Assembly (NCBI RefSeq): GCF_022179385.1
Contig: NZ_BPQS01000004.1
Span: 124,001 to 188,000, forward strand
DNA length: 64,000 nt
From: Methylobacterium longum
GTDB taxonomy: Bacteria > Pseudomonadota > Alphaproteobacteria > Rhizobiales > Beijerinckiaceae
Direction of reading: 5' to 3'
Both the position numbers and the translations under genes were made by a program. Positions 55,733 through 64,000 of this stretch are shown in pieces (within the stretch, counting starts at the first letter, position 1; each line of letters starts with the position of its first letter). The notes beneath the pieces are model-generated. The model did no database searches, was not told the DNA's origin, and was given only the letters and a program-made list of their open reading frames with translations.

Positions 55733-57064
55733 CTACGGTGTGACCACCGTGGGACGAGGCAGAGCGTGACTGCTCTCAGGTTCGGGAATGATCTCTTCCG
55801 CCGCGACGGCTGCTCGTTTGCGGTAGGCGTCCTGTGCCTTCGTGGCGTCGAAGGCGCCTTCCCACTTCGCGATGGCGATGGTGGCGACCGCGTTGCCGAT
55901 CAGGTTCGTCACCGCGCGAGCCTCGTTCATGAAGCGATCGACGCCGAGCAGCAGCACGAGACCGGCGACAGGGACGGTGTGGATGCTGGACAGTGTCGCG
56001 GCGAGCGTGACGAACCCGGCACCGGCAACCCCGGCCGAGCCCTTTGAGGTCAGGAGCAGCACGCCGAGGACCACCAGCTGATCGCCGATCCCGAGCGGCG
56101 TGTTGGTGGCCTGGGCGACGAAGATGGCCGCCATCGTCAGATAGATGCAGGTGCCGTCCGCATTGAAGGTGTAGCCGGTCGGCAGGACCAGCCCGACCAC
56201 GGACTTCTCACAGCCGAGCCGCTCCAGCTTGACCATCATGCGCGGCATGACGGCTTCGGTGGAGCAGGTCCCAAAAGTGATGAGGATCTCGTCCTTGAAG
56301 TAGCCGAGGACCTTGGTCAGCGAGAAGCCGGTCCAAATGCAGACGGTGCCGAGTACCACCACTACGAACACGATCGAGGTGATGTAGACCCCGAGCATGA
56401 GGTAGGCGAGCGACCAGACCGTGCCAAATCCGTACTTGCTGATGGTGAAAGCGACACCTGCACCGGCACCGATCGGGGCGAGGCGCATGACCATCGCGAC
56501 GATGCGAAACAGTGCGTCGAGCAGGCTATCGATGACGACCACCACCGGCTTGCCGTGCTCACCGGCCTGCACGAGAGCGACGCCCAGCAGCACCGAGATC
56601 AGGATGATCTGCAGCATGGCGCCCTTAGCGAACGCATCCACCATCGTCGTGGGGATGATGTCCATCAGGAAGCCGACGAAGCCGGGTTGCGCCTCGGCCG
56701 CCTTGGCATAGCCAGCGATGGCGCTGCCGTTGATGTGCGTGGCGTCGATGTTCATGCCGGCGCCGGGCTGCATGACGTTGACGACCACGAGGCCGATGAC
56801 GAGCGCGAGGGTCGAGACGACCTCGAAGTAGAGGAGTGCCCGAACACCGATGCGGCCGACCTCCTTCAGATTGCCCATCTTGGCCACGCCAACCACGATG
56901 GTGCCGAAGATCACCGGCGCGAGCAGCATCTTGATCAGCTTGATGAAGCCATCGGCGAGTGGCTGCAGTGTAATGCCGACACCTGGCAGGAAGTACCCGA
57001 CGAGAGCGCCCAGGATGATGGCGATGAAGACCTGAATGTATAGCCTGCTGAGCCATGTTTTCAC
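55733..57064 (-). CDS. dctA: C4-dicarboxylate/proton symporter DctA
   Basis: A 443-residue inner-membrane carrier of the DAACS family. It has the N-terminal helix IQVFIAIILGALVGYFLPG, the DGFIKLIKMLLAPVIFGTIV segment, and the substrate region with the family's serine-rich turn (GTCSTEAVMPRMM) and LPTGYTFNADGTCIYL. GTG 57064 has GGGAGG 8 nt upstream. Family members import succinate, malate and fumarate; with tarD behind it, tartrate is the likely substrate here. The LysR gene starts 143 bp away in the opposite direction and probably controls this promoter. Confidence 0.92.
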   Translation of the reverse strand: MKTWLSRLYIQVFIAIILGALVGYFLPGVGITLQPLADGFIKLIKMLLAPVIFGTIVVGVAKMGNLKEVGRIGVRALLYFEVVSTLALVIGLVVVNVMQPGAGMNIDATHINGSAIAGYAKAAEAQPGFVGFLMDIIPTTMVDAFAKGAMLQIILISVLLGVALVQAGEHGKPVVVVIDSLLDALFRIVAMVMRLAPIGAGAGVAFTISKYGFGTVWSLAYLMLGVYITSIVFVVVVLGTVCIWTGFSLTKVLGYFKDEILITFGTCSTEAVMPRMMVKLERLGCEKSVVGLVLPTGYTFNADGTCIYLTMAAIFVAQATNTPLGIGDQLVVLGVLLLTSKGSAGVAGAGFVTLAATLSSIHTVPVAGLVLLLGVDRFMNEARAVTNLIGNAVATIAIAKWEGAFDATKAQDAYRKRAAVAAEEIIPEPESSHALPRPTVVTP

Positions 57065-57207
57065 GGCTTAATCCCTCCCATTGGCCGCTGCTTGAACAGC
57101 GAGACCAGTTTCTCCTCTTGCGGGAGTTTGCAGGGCGGCTATACGCCTGGACACCGTCGCGTGGCCAATGCCATGTTCGATACGCCCTATGCGCAAACGG
57201 CACCGAC

Positions 57208-58122
57208 ATGGATCTGGACTGGCTCAAGGACTTCCTAGCCCTCGCGGAACAGAAGACCTTCTCGCGGGCCGCCGACGCTCGGAATGTGACGCAGCCAGCC
57301 TTCGGCCGCCGCATCCGGGCGCTTGAGGATTGGATCGGCACGGCACTGTTCGTGCGTGGGGCGTACGGCGCCGCGCTGACGCCGGCCGGCGCTCATTTCG
57401 AGCCGGCGGCGCAGGAGCTGGTGCGTAGCTTGGAGCGCGCCCGGCGTGGCACGCAGGCAGTTGGTGATCGGGATACGGCGACGCTTTCAATCGCGGCGAC
57501 CCATGCCCTGTCGTTCACGTTCTTTCCGAGCTGGATACGCCCGCTGATGGGGTCCACAGTTCTAGGGACGCTCAACCTCATCTCGGACAGCATGGAAGCC
57601 TGCGAGCAGATCATGCTCTCTGGTGAGGTGCACTTCCTGCTCTGCCATTTTCATCCGGACGCGCCGGCGAAGTTCGAGCCCGACCGCTTCCAGAGCGTTC
57701 AGGTCGGTGATGATGTGCTCGTTCCGCTGTGCGCGCCTGGCGCGGACGGCCGCGGGACGTGGTCACTGCCGGGCTCATCGACTGAGCCGGTTCCCTACCT
57801 CGCCTACAGTCAGGCTTCTGGCCTCGGCCGCATCTTGGTCGCCTGCAAAAGCAAGGAGTCGACCCACACCGTCACGAGCTTCACCTCGCATCTCGCTGCG
57901 ACGCTGACGACGATGGCGCGGGAGGGGCATGGCATCGCGTGGCTACCGCAGACAGTGGCAGCGGATGATCAGGCACGTGGTCGGCTGGTACGTGCTGGCT
58001 CAGAGCGGTTCGACGTGCCCATCGAGATTAGGCTGTTCCGATCCCCTGAGTGCCGCAACCACGCAGCTGACGAACTCTGGGAGCACCTCTCTAGCCGCGG
58101 TTTTCGGGTAGCGGCTCCGTAA
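57208..58122 (+). CDS. LysR-family transcriptional regulator of the tartrate genes
   Basis: A 304-residue LysR-type regulator. The N-terminal winged helix has WLKDFLALAEQKTFSRAADA followed by NVTQPAFGRRIRALEDWIG; the rest is a substrate-binding-like effector domain. The ATG at 57208 places the HTH at the usual distance from the start; 51 upstream codons are open but do not fit the family. Divergent placement from dctA-tarD is the classic LysR arrangement, so D-tartrate or a derivative is the expected effector. This regulation is inferred from position. Confidence 0.88.
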   Translation: MDLDWLKDFLALAEQKTFSRAADARNVTQPAFGRRIRALEDWIGTALFVRGAYGAALTPAGAHFEPAAQELVRSLERARRGTQAVGDRDTATLSIAATHALSFTFFPSWIRPLMGSTVLGTLNLISDSMEACEQIMLSGEVHFLLCHFHPDAPAKFEPDRFQSVQVGDDVLVPLCAPGADGRGTWSLPGSSTEPVPYLAYSQASGLGRILVACKSKESTHTVTSFTSHLAATLTTMAREGHGIAWLPQTVAADDQARGRLVRAGSERFDVPIEIRLFRSPECRNHAADELWEHLSSRGFRVAAP

Positions 58123-58315
58123 GCCGCCCTTATGCGAATGGCCCCCGCCAGTACTGTCTGCTTACGGGACGTCGCCAAAGCCAGCTGAATGGCCGGGTTG
58201 GGCGCAAAGCCGAATGTCTGCTTTTCCGCTAATACTCAAGATCCGATCCTGGCCATAAATATTATTTTTCTAAAACATCGTGGGGTTTGGTGGCGGTCGA
58301 TCCTGGATTTCGGTA

Positions 58316-59518
58316 TTACCATGCAATTGTTGACGAAATCCCGCACAGCCGCTTGAGCCGGTCTGCAACGCGTTGAGCGGGCTCGCGGAGCCTTTCAGCA
58401 GTCATAACAACATAGCCAGACGTGACATCGCGCCCCAGCGAGTGGTTCACGAGAGCAGACAAAGCGAGGGGAGAGATGTCAGTGCTCTCTGCTACTGTCA
58501 CAAATGTTCGTCTCAGATCGTGAGCAGAAACACGAATGCCAGTGGAAACCGCAACTTGTTCTAGAGGGTAGGCCGGCTCTTCGATGTGCCCGCTGGCGCT
58601 GTCTGCTGAGAAGACGAACGGTCCATCTTTGCCAATTGCCCGTCTCGCTGCCAGGAGTTCATGAACGAAATCCGTCATCGGAAGATCTAGCTTCCTCCCG
58701 GCCTTCGTGTTGGCCGCAGGAAGACGGATGACGCGCTCCGCGAGATCAATGTGCTCCCAGCGAAGTGATGCAGCTTCGCGGCGCCTTAAACCTGTGAACA
58801 AGAGCAGCAGGAGGTAAGCGCGAGCTACAGCGTTCGGCAAGCTGAGAACGCCTTGGTAGAAGCGGGGCATCTCCTCGGTCCGCACTACACGTTCTCGCCG
58901 ACGCTCTTGATACCACTGACGTTTTAAACGTCTGACCGGATTGGCCGGCAGGTCAGCGTCTCGGTCGGCAGCGTAATTCCAGAGGAAGCGCAGCGATCGC
59001 ATCACACCGTTCGCCGTAGACTCACCGTTGTGAGGTCCCGCAGCCTGGATCTCCGAGGCAATAGCCCGATGGCGTGCCTCCACCAGTTCAGGTGTGATGT
59101 CTTTGAGCGGCCTGTCTAGCCAGATCTTCAGATGTCGCTCGACGCCTCGGCGATACTCCTCAGCGGTGGTCTGCCGCAGCGGCCGCGAAACAAGGTAGTC
59201 CTCGAGGACAGCGCGGAGCGTAAGGATTGCCTTGGCCGGGGCTTTGGGATCGAGTCCGCGGTAAAGATCGGCGAGCGTAGCTTCAGCGCGGCGGCGCGCC
59301 TCATCAATAGGAACCACGTTGGTGGGCGCTACTGTCACGCGCCGCGTGCGCCCGTTCGGAAGGTCGCGCTGAACGACGTAGGTTTTTGCATTCGTCTTGC
59401 CCGAGCACAGCACGCCGAATCCGCGCAGCTCGGTGTCCCAGTGGAGCACCTGTCGCCCTGACGCGTCGGGTGCCGGCAATTTCTCGATCACCCGTTGTGT
59501 TAGCTTGAGGCGGGCCAT
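58316..59518 (-). CDS. Tyrosine recombinase (integrase) of the element
   Basis: About 400 residues, with an N-terminal DUF4102-type arm-binding domain (LKLTQRVIEKLPAPDASGRQ), a core-binding domain, and the catalytic domain. The catalytic residues are Arg in TGLRRREAASL, Lys in the AGRKLDLP hairpin, HxxR in SAHDLRRTF, His in LVNHSLG and the nucleophile Tyr in VTSGYVV. It lies just inside the right 46-bp repeat with its start nearest the att site, as expected for the integrase that inserted the element into tRNA-Arg. ATG 59518 is preferred; TTG 59533 adds five residues. All catalytic residues are present, so it may be active. Confidence 0.93.
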   Translation of the reverse strand: MARLKLTQRVIEKLPAPDASGRQVLHWDTELRGFGVLCSGKTNAKTYVVQRDLPNGRTRRVTVAPTNVVPIDEARRRAEATLADLYRGLDPKAPAKAILTLRAVLEDYLVSRPLRQTTAEEYRRGVERHLKIWLDRPLKDITPELVEARHRAIASEIQAAGPHNGESTANGVMRSLRFLWNYAADRDADLPANPVRRLKRQWYQERRRERVVRTEEMPRFYQGVLSLPNAVARAYLLLLLFTGLRRREAASLRWEHIDLAERVIRLPAANTKAGRKLDLPMTDFVHELLAARRAIGKDGPFVFSADSASGHIEEPAYPLEQVAVSTGIRVSAHDLRRTFVTVAESTDISPLALSALVNHSLGRDVTSGYVVMTAERLREPAQRVADRLKRLCGISSTIAW

Positions 59519-59573
59519 AGTGCTGTCCGTCAAATAAGGAAAAAGGGGGCTCAGAAGCTGCCCTACGGAGCTT

Positions 59574-59592
59574 TACATTAGCTCTACGTTAG
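59574..59592. repeat. Short direct repeats near attR, possible arm sites
   Basis: TACATTAG at 59574-59581 and TACGTTAG at 59585-59592 are spaced by 11 bp, one helical turn, between the integrase start and the right att repeat. They may bind the integrase arm domain or act in the integrase promoter. The evidence is only the repeat and its position. Confidence 0.35.
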
Positions 59593-59680
59593 TGGGTCTG
59601 CGCCTTAAAATAAAGCGGAGATAATGGGTTAGGCTCTGCAGCGCCTTATTTTTAAAACGGCAAAGGGCGCGCGCCTGCAA

Positions 59681-59726
59681 ACTACGAATCTGGGGGTCAG
59701 AGGTTCGAATCCTTTCGGGCGCGCCA
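59681..59726 (+). repeat. attR: right 46-bp direct repeat
   Basis: This is an exact copy of the last 46 bp of tRNA-Arg (14344-14389), ending in CCA. No 5' half of the tRNA precedes it, so it is not a gene. It marks the right end of the element; chromosomal DNA resumes at 59727. Confidence 0.95.
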
Positions 59727-59849
59727 TTAGCTTCACGCACTCAGCAGATACTGTCCTGATCCGCGCTTTTCAGAAGGCGCGATTGGGAAGCGGCTGGGAA
59801 ACGCACTCACCCATAGCGGTTTAGACGGCGACGCCCGTGCGGGGCGTGG

Positions 59850-60770
59850 TCAGGACGGCTCGGTCACGTCCTTGATGCCGACCTGCGTGAGGAGCGTCGG
59901 CAGCGCGTTCTGCGGGCCGACATAGGCGTTGACGGGCTTGTACCACGCGGAACGCGAGTGCGAATTCCCGCCCTCGCCGCCGCCGCTGAGGATCACCGCC
60001 GGGACGCCGGGCGACATCGCCACGTTCGAGTCCGTATGTTCCCCGGTCACGTTGACCGTGGCATCCGTCAGGACCGAGGCGATCGACCGGCGCGCCGTCC
60101 GGACGACCGGGGACGCCAGGGGCGTGAGGCCCGCCCGCCGGTCGCCGATCAGCTTGACCGCCACCGTGACGGCCGTCGAGTTCCAGCGCCGGTTCTCCTC
60201 CTCGGCCGCCTGCCTCACGAGCCCGAGGACCTGCTCCGCTTCCCTGAGCAGCGCGCGCTCGTCCTTGGAGCGCATGTCGAGGCAGACCCCAGCGCGTGGA
60301 CCGCGCTGGGCAAACCGAATTGCGTGAAGCTGTGGCCGCCCGGCGCCCTCAAGGTGATCTCGCAACGGTGGCTGCCGGTGCCGCGGTTGAGCAGGCGGCT
60401 GATGTCGATCCCGTCGACCGGAACAAAGCCATCGATGTCCGTCTGGTCACGAAACAGCGCGTGCGCACCGCGCAGGTTGCCGAACTCCTCCTCGCCGACG
60501 AAGATCACATCGTCGACCGTCGCGAGCGAGTTCTGGTTGAGAGCGTCGCTCACGGAGAGCAGGACCGCCAGCCCGCGCGTCGTCGCCGATTCCCGGGCCA
60601 TCGAAGGAGGCGCAGAACGGGAGTGGGCTCTGGCAGAACACCGACGACCGCGTGCGTGCGCACTCGTGCCTGGGCGATCGGCCGCCCGCGCCCGGCACCT
60701 TCCCGGATCGAGCCTTCCGGCCCCCATGACTGCCGCCACGCCGTAGCCTCACGTCCGGCTCGGTCCACAA
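59850..60770 (-). pseudogene. M20-family peptidase (PepT-like), decayed
   Basis: Pieces of an M20 metallopeptidase are spread over several frames. GPGIGDDAR (metal-ligand region) is near 60600; NQNSLATVDDVIFVGEEEFG follows with its catalytic Glu pair; then TLRAPGGHSFTQFGLPSAVH; and after a frame change LDMRSKDERALLREAEQVLG and NVTGEHTDSNVAMSPGVPAV to the stop. The stretch of about 40-50 residues normally between SAVH and the DMRS segment is missing, so there is an internal deletion as well as frameshifts. The gene is non-functional. It sits just outside the right att site on the chromosome side. Confidence 0.75.
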
Positions 60771-60872
60771 TACCGGTCCGGTCAGCTGCCGCGTCAGGTC
60801 GGCGACCCGCCCATCGCGGCTCGTGTCAGCTGCGGGCTCTGAGCGCTGAGCGGGTCTGATGACGTGAAGGGC

Positions 60873-61151
60873 CTATATATTTTCTCGCGCGGCCTGTTCG
60901 GAGCAAGCCTTTGCGACCTCCGAGATCGGCAGATTCGAGTGGCCGGACGTCTTCGAGGTGTCGTCAAGGCAAGAGCGCACACGATCGCGCGAAGCATTTC
61001 CGCCGCTCGACGTATCCAGCTTGCGCAGAAGATTGTCCTTGTCCGCGGACGATGCTCCCGCCCAAGCTTGCATCGTATCGCCTCCGTCCAACGCTGAAGC
61101 GAGCGCTGCCATGACGACGAGGACGAACACACTGGCGGGAAGAAAGCGCAT
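60873..61151 (-). CDS. Small secreted hypothetical protein
   Basis: A 92-residue protein with an N-terminal signal peptide (FLPASVFVLVVMAALASALD). The mature part is charged with two cysteines (RSCLDDTSK and AKACSEQA) that could form a disulphide. GAGG lies about 8 nt before ATG 61151. No family is recognised; small two-Cys periplasmic proteins of this kind are common in Methylobacterium-like genomes. Confidence 0.6.
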   Translation of the reverse strand: MRFLPASVFVLVVMAALASALDGGDTMQAWAGASSADKDNLLRKLDTSSGGNASRDRVRSCLDDTSKTSGHSNLPISEVAKACSEQAARENI

Positions 61152-61448
61152 TGTTACAGCCTCGCATGGCGAAAGGTCGGCAGCTGCTCTCGGGGTTCGT
61201 TCAGGCGGCGGCCGCGGTCGCAGCTCGGCCCGCACGGATTTCCGGCTTGCGAGCAAATGAAGGTGCGACTGAAATAGGTCCTGAAGCGCCGTCGCGGATT
61301 GCCGACTACTTGGGGCAAAAACGCACAGCTTCGACGAACGGGCGCGTGTTCGCCGGCGTGAGGCGCCTGGGATTGTCCATCCGCGCATCGGCCTGCCCCG
61401 GACATCGCCGCGGCAGGGTGGGATCCTTGGGGCGAGGGGCGGCCGGGC

Positions 61449-61970
61449 CTACTGCGCGGCTTGGATGTTCGGCGGTCCCAGGTGCTGAAGGAAGTCGGGC
61501 TTGCCGAGGCTCACGCCGGCACTGCGCAGGATCGCGTAGGCGGTGGTGGCGTGGAAGAAGAAGTTCGGCAGGGCGAAGCCGGTGAGATAGCGCTGCCCCG
61601 TGAAGCGATAGCCCATACCGTTCGGGAACTTCAGCTCCACCTCGCGCTCCGCACCCGAGGCCAGCGCGGCGGGATCGACGCCTTCGACGAAGGCGATCGT
61701 CTTAGTGCAGCGCTCCTTGAGTTCGGCGAAGCTGGCCTCGACATCCGGCATTGCAGGCGCCGCGATCCCGGCGAGCCGCGCCACGGCGTTCTTCGCGCTG
61801 TCCGATGCCATCTGATATTGAGCCGGCAGGGGGCGCATGTCCGGAGCGAGACGACCGAGGAGCAACTCGGCCTCGGGCTTTTCCAGCGCCGCCTTGTCGA
61901 GCCAGGCGCTCATGCTACGAAGCGCATTGACGAAGACGGGGACGCTGACGTCGCGGATGCTGATGCTCAT
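61449..61970 (-). CDS. DUF1993 domain protein
   Basis: A 173-residue protein of the DUF1993 family, predicted as a DinB-like four-helix bundle. Typical features are VPVFVNALRSMSAWLDKA at the start, LAPDMRPLPAQYQMASDSAK, and the C-terminal PNFFFHATTAYAILRSAGV. The biochemical role is unknown. ATG 61970 is chosen; GTG 61976 two codons upstream is possible. Confidence 0.85.
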   Translation of the reverse strand: MSISIRDVSVPVFVNALRSMSAWLDKAALEKPEAELLLGRLAPDMRPLPAQYQMASDSAKNAVARLAGIAAPAMPDVEASFAELKERCTKTIAFVEGVDPAALASGAEREVELKFPNGMGYRFTGQRYLTGFALPNFFFHATTAYAILRSAGVSLGKPDFLQHLGPPNIQAAQ

Positions 61971-62312
61971 GCCCACTGCCTAGGGCACCTCTCCCCCTTG
62001 AGGCAATGCGGATGCACGTCGGGACGGAAACGCCTCGGCACCCCCTGTCCCGCTCGCGAACCTGTCATCCGGCCTGAGCCGATGTCCGCTTCCAAGATGT
62101 CGGGAACGGCCCGCGAACTGCCGAGACGGGCGGGCAGCCATCCTGCGCCGCGATCCGAGCGGACGTCCGGTTGCCCAATCTTGTTTCCCCGAAGCAGTCC
62201 GGCGGCAAACCACCCAACCCGGATGCGCGGCAGAGCGAGGCAGCGTGTCTCGCGGTGGCCTGGAGCGGCCCGTTCGCTTCAGAAAAGCGCGCTTGAAAAA
62301 GCGGACTGACTT
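61971..62312. other. Intergenic region
   Basis: About 340 GC-rich bases between the DUF1993 gene and the end of the GGDEF-EAL gene. No gene, tRNA or clear hairpin was seen. Confidence 0.4.
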
Positions 62313-64000
62313 CTACCGCGCCATGGCATGTACGGGAAGCCGCTGAGTGCTCGCGCTTGGCGAATGAAGGGTTCGGAGAAGGTCTGCGACCGGCATCGGT
62401 TTGCCGATCAGGTAGCCTTGGATGTAGCGGCAGCCATGGCGGTGAGCGGCCTCGAGCTGGTCAAAGGTCTCAACCCCCTCAGCGATGCCGTCGAGCCCGA
62501 GATTCTGACAGAGATCCAGGATCGTAGACACGAGACTGCAGCCTCGGTCCGTGTCGATGTCGGCCATGAAACTACGGTCGATCTTGATCTTGTCGAGCGG
62601 CAGGCGATGCACATAGCCGAGGCTGGAATAGCCCGTCCCGAAGTCGTCCAGCGCAATCTTGATGCCGAGAGCCCGCAACGCGTTGATGGCCGCCTTCGCC
62701 TGATCGAAGTCCCGCATCAGAGCGGTCTCGGTGAGTTCCATGGTCAGGCGACGAGGGTTCAAGCCGCTCTCGGTGACGGCGGCGAGGATCGCGACCATGG
62801 TCTCAGGCGAGGCGAGATCATGGGCGGACAGGTTGAAAGACAGGCCGATGTCGGGGGGCAGTCGTGCGCAATCGGCCAGCGCCTTGCGCAAAAGCAGCAG
62901 GGTCATGGCATGGATCATACCGCAGCGCTCCGCCGCGGCGATGAACCGGTCTGGCGGGATGCGGCCCAGCGTCGGGCTGGTCCAGCGCGCCAGACCTTCC
63001 ACGAGGGCGATCTCGCCCGTCTCCGTGTCGAGGATCGGCTGGTAATGCATCTCCGTCTCGGCGGCGAGGTCGGCCGTACGCAGGGCGGCCTCGACGGCTC
63101 GCTCGGCGCGGATCGCGTCCTCATGCTCTTGGGAGAACAAAGTCGTCATACCGCGCCGATGCTCTTTCGAGTGGTACAGCGCGTAGTCGGCGCGGTCGAA
63201 CAACTCGTCCGCCTCGCGTCCTGCTCTCGGGAATTTTGCCAGGCCGCCCGAGCAACCCGTGATGACGCGAATGTCCCCGAGGAGGATCGGCTTCTGCAGC
63301 GCCGCGCATATGCCGTCACAGAAGGCGATGATCTCTTCGGGCGACCCGGGCGAGAGGACGAGGACGCCGAATTCATCGCCGCCGAGGCGGGTCACAATCA
63401 CGCCGACGCGCGCGAACGCGGCCAAGCGCCGGCCGGTTTCCGCCAGGACGCGATCACCCACGTTATGGCCATAGGTATCGTTGATCGGCTTGAAGCGGTC
63501 GAGGTCGAAGATCGCCAGCGCGAAACGCGTGTCGCTCGAAGTCGAGTCTCGGATGGCTTCGTCGAGGCGCAGGAAGAAGTAGCGCCGATTAGGCAGTCCC
63601 GTGAGGCTGTCGGTATGGGCAAGGCGCGCGTTTTCCTCCGAGAGCCGGCTGGCCTCGGCCTGGGAGGCGACGAGCTGGACGAAGGCGCGGTAGTTGTTGC
63701 TGAGAACACGCATCATCACGGCTGTCACGAAGGTGGTGTTCACGGCGATCGCCAGGAAGACTGGGTTCCCGCTTGCGATGCAGCAGAACAAGAACACGCT
63801 CATGACGATGCCCGTCACGAGGAAGGCCGCGATCGGCAGGTGCGTCAGGCAGAAAATGCAAGCGATGACCGTTATGGCTACGAAGATCGCGACGTGACCC
63901 TGTTCATAGGGGCCGCCATAGACATTCAGGGCCATCGCCCAGCTTACGAAGGCGACGGAGAAGATGGCCGTCAAGACACTGGTCCGTCGGAGCTGGCGGG
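62313..64000 (-). CDS. Membrane GGDEF-EAL protein (c-di-GMP turnover), partial
   Basis: At least 553 residues, and the frame is open to the window edge, so the N-terminus is probably missing. Four or so hydrophobic helices (VAIFVAITVIACIFCLTHLP, FLVTGIVMSVFLFCCIASG) precede a GGDEF domain with DSLTGLPNRR, a DxxxF Mg site in FDLDRFKPIND and an intact RLGGDEFG, suggesting diguanylate cyclase activity. The EAL domain has EGLARW in place of EALLRW, LTETALM, DDFGTGYSSLGYVHRLPLD, KIDRSF and AEGVET, so phosphodiesterase activity is possible too. The first part resembles MHYT/MASE-like membrane sensors only loosely. Confidence 0.88.
   Translation of the reverse strand, partial: RQLRRTSVLTAIFSVAFVSWAMALNVYGGPYEQGHVAIFVAITVIACIFCLTHLPIAAFLVTGIVMSVFLFCCIASGNPVFLAIAVNTTFVTAVMMRVLSNNYRAFVQLVASQAEASRLSEENARLAHTDSLTGLPNRRYFFLRLDEAIRDSTSSDTRFALAIFDLDRFKPINDTYGHNVGDRVLAETGRRLAAFARVGVIVTRLGGDEFGVLVLSPGSPEEIIAFCDGICAALQKPILLGDIRVITGCSGGLAKFPRAGREADELFDRADYALYHSKEHRRGMTTLFSQEHEDAIRAERAVEAALRTADLAAETEMHYQPILDTETGEIALVEGLARWTSPTLGRIPPDRFIAAAERCGMIHAMTLLLLRKALADCARLPPDIGLSFNLSAHDLASPETMVAILAAVTESGLNPRRLTMELTETALMRDFDQAKAAINALRALGIKIALDDFGTGYSSLGYVHRLPLDKIKIDRSFMADIDTDRGCSLVSTILDLCQNLGLDGIAEGVETFDQLEAAHRHGCRYIQGYLIGKPMPVADLLRTLHSPSASTQRLPVHAMAR

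Larger units (their letters stand above)
14390..59726. mobile_element. Integrative element (~45.3 kb) inserted in tRNA-Arg
   Basis: The element is bounded by the exact 46-bp repeats at 14344-14389 and 59681-59726, with a tyrosine recombinase gene at 58316-59518, its 5' end 163 bp from the right repeat. It carries a primase-helicase and an AlpA/excisionase-like regulator, as P4-like islands and other integrative elements do. Cargo comprises a type I RM operon, a Druantia III-like pair, a GIY-YIG nuclease, a sensory kinase block and D-tartrate genes. No conjugation genes (relaxase, type IV secretion, coupling protein) or phage structural genes were seen, so it probably depends on a helper for transfer. 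Composite origin is likely, given the IS debris and changes in base composition. Confidence 0.9.

Noticed and set aside
14390..59726. Prophage or self-transmissible ICE
   Set aside because: No capsid, terminase, tail, relaxase, coupling protein or type IV secretion genes were recognised.

Overview
The window is high-GC DNA from an alphaproteobacterium. The core genes (DegP-like protease, serB, miaA, cstA with a YbdD-like partner, DUF3606, TsaE-AmgK fusion with MurU, HWE kinases) most resemble Methylobacterium or a close relative in the Hyphomicrobiales. This is judged from gene content and protein recognition, not from a search.

Left chromosomal flank (1-14389): the end of a Do-family protease, serB divergent from miaA, a 3-hydroxyisobutyrate-dehydrogenase-like enzyme, cstA with a small DUF466-type partner, two small proteins (DUF3606, TerB-like), a large RND efflux permease, cyanase, and a tsaE-amgK fusion followed by a murU-like uridylyltransferase (cell-wall sugar recycling). 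The flank ends in an intact tRNA-Arg(ACG) gene.

Integrated element (14390-59726, about 45.3 kb): the last 46 bp of tRNA-Arg are repeated exactly at 59681-59726. A tyrosine recombinase lies just inside that second copy, so the intervening DNA is an element inserted into tRNA-Arg. From left to right it holds: (a) a junction with a tRNA-Lys 3' fragment, an IS630-type insertion with two frame breaks and a transposase remnant; (b) a defence block read leftward: a type I restriction-modification operon with two different HsdM subunits, HsdS and an HsdR carrying an N-terminal HNH nuclease, then a two-gene Druantia type III-like system (DruH, DruE); (c) an AT-rich GIY-YIG nuclease gene; (d) a replication/regulation module: primase-helicase, a hypothetical protein and an AlpA/excisionase-like HTH protein, beside palindromes and an iteron-like repeat; (e) a signalling block: Crp/Fnr-type regulator, a multi-GAF/PAS HWE kinase, a LOV hybrid kinase and a membrane-bound HWE kinase; (f) metabolic cargo: a DUF1254 protein, a dehalogenase-like hydrolase, and a D-tartrate cassette (tarD, dctA, LysR regulator); (g) the integrase.

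Right chromosomal flank (59727-64000): a decayed M20 peptidase gene directly after the right att site, a small secreted protein, a DUF1993 protein and a membrane GGDEF-EAL protein running off the window.

The least ordinary part is the defence block. It combines a translationally coupled type I operon with two M subunits, an HNH-HsdR fusion and a coupled 61-codon reading frame between hsdS and hsdR, placed next to a Druantia III-like pair.
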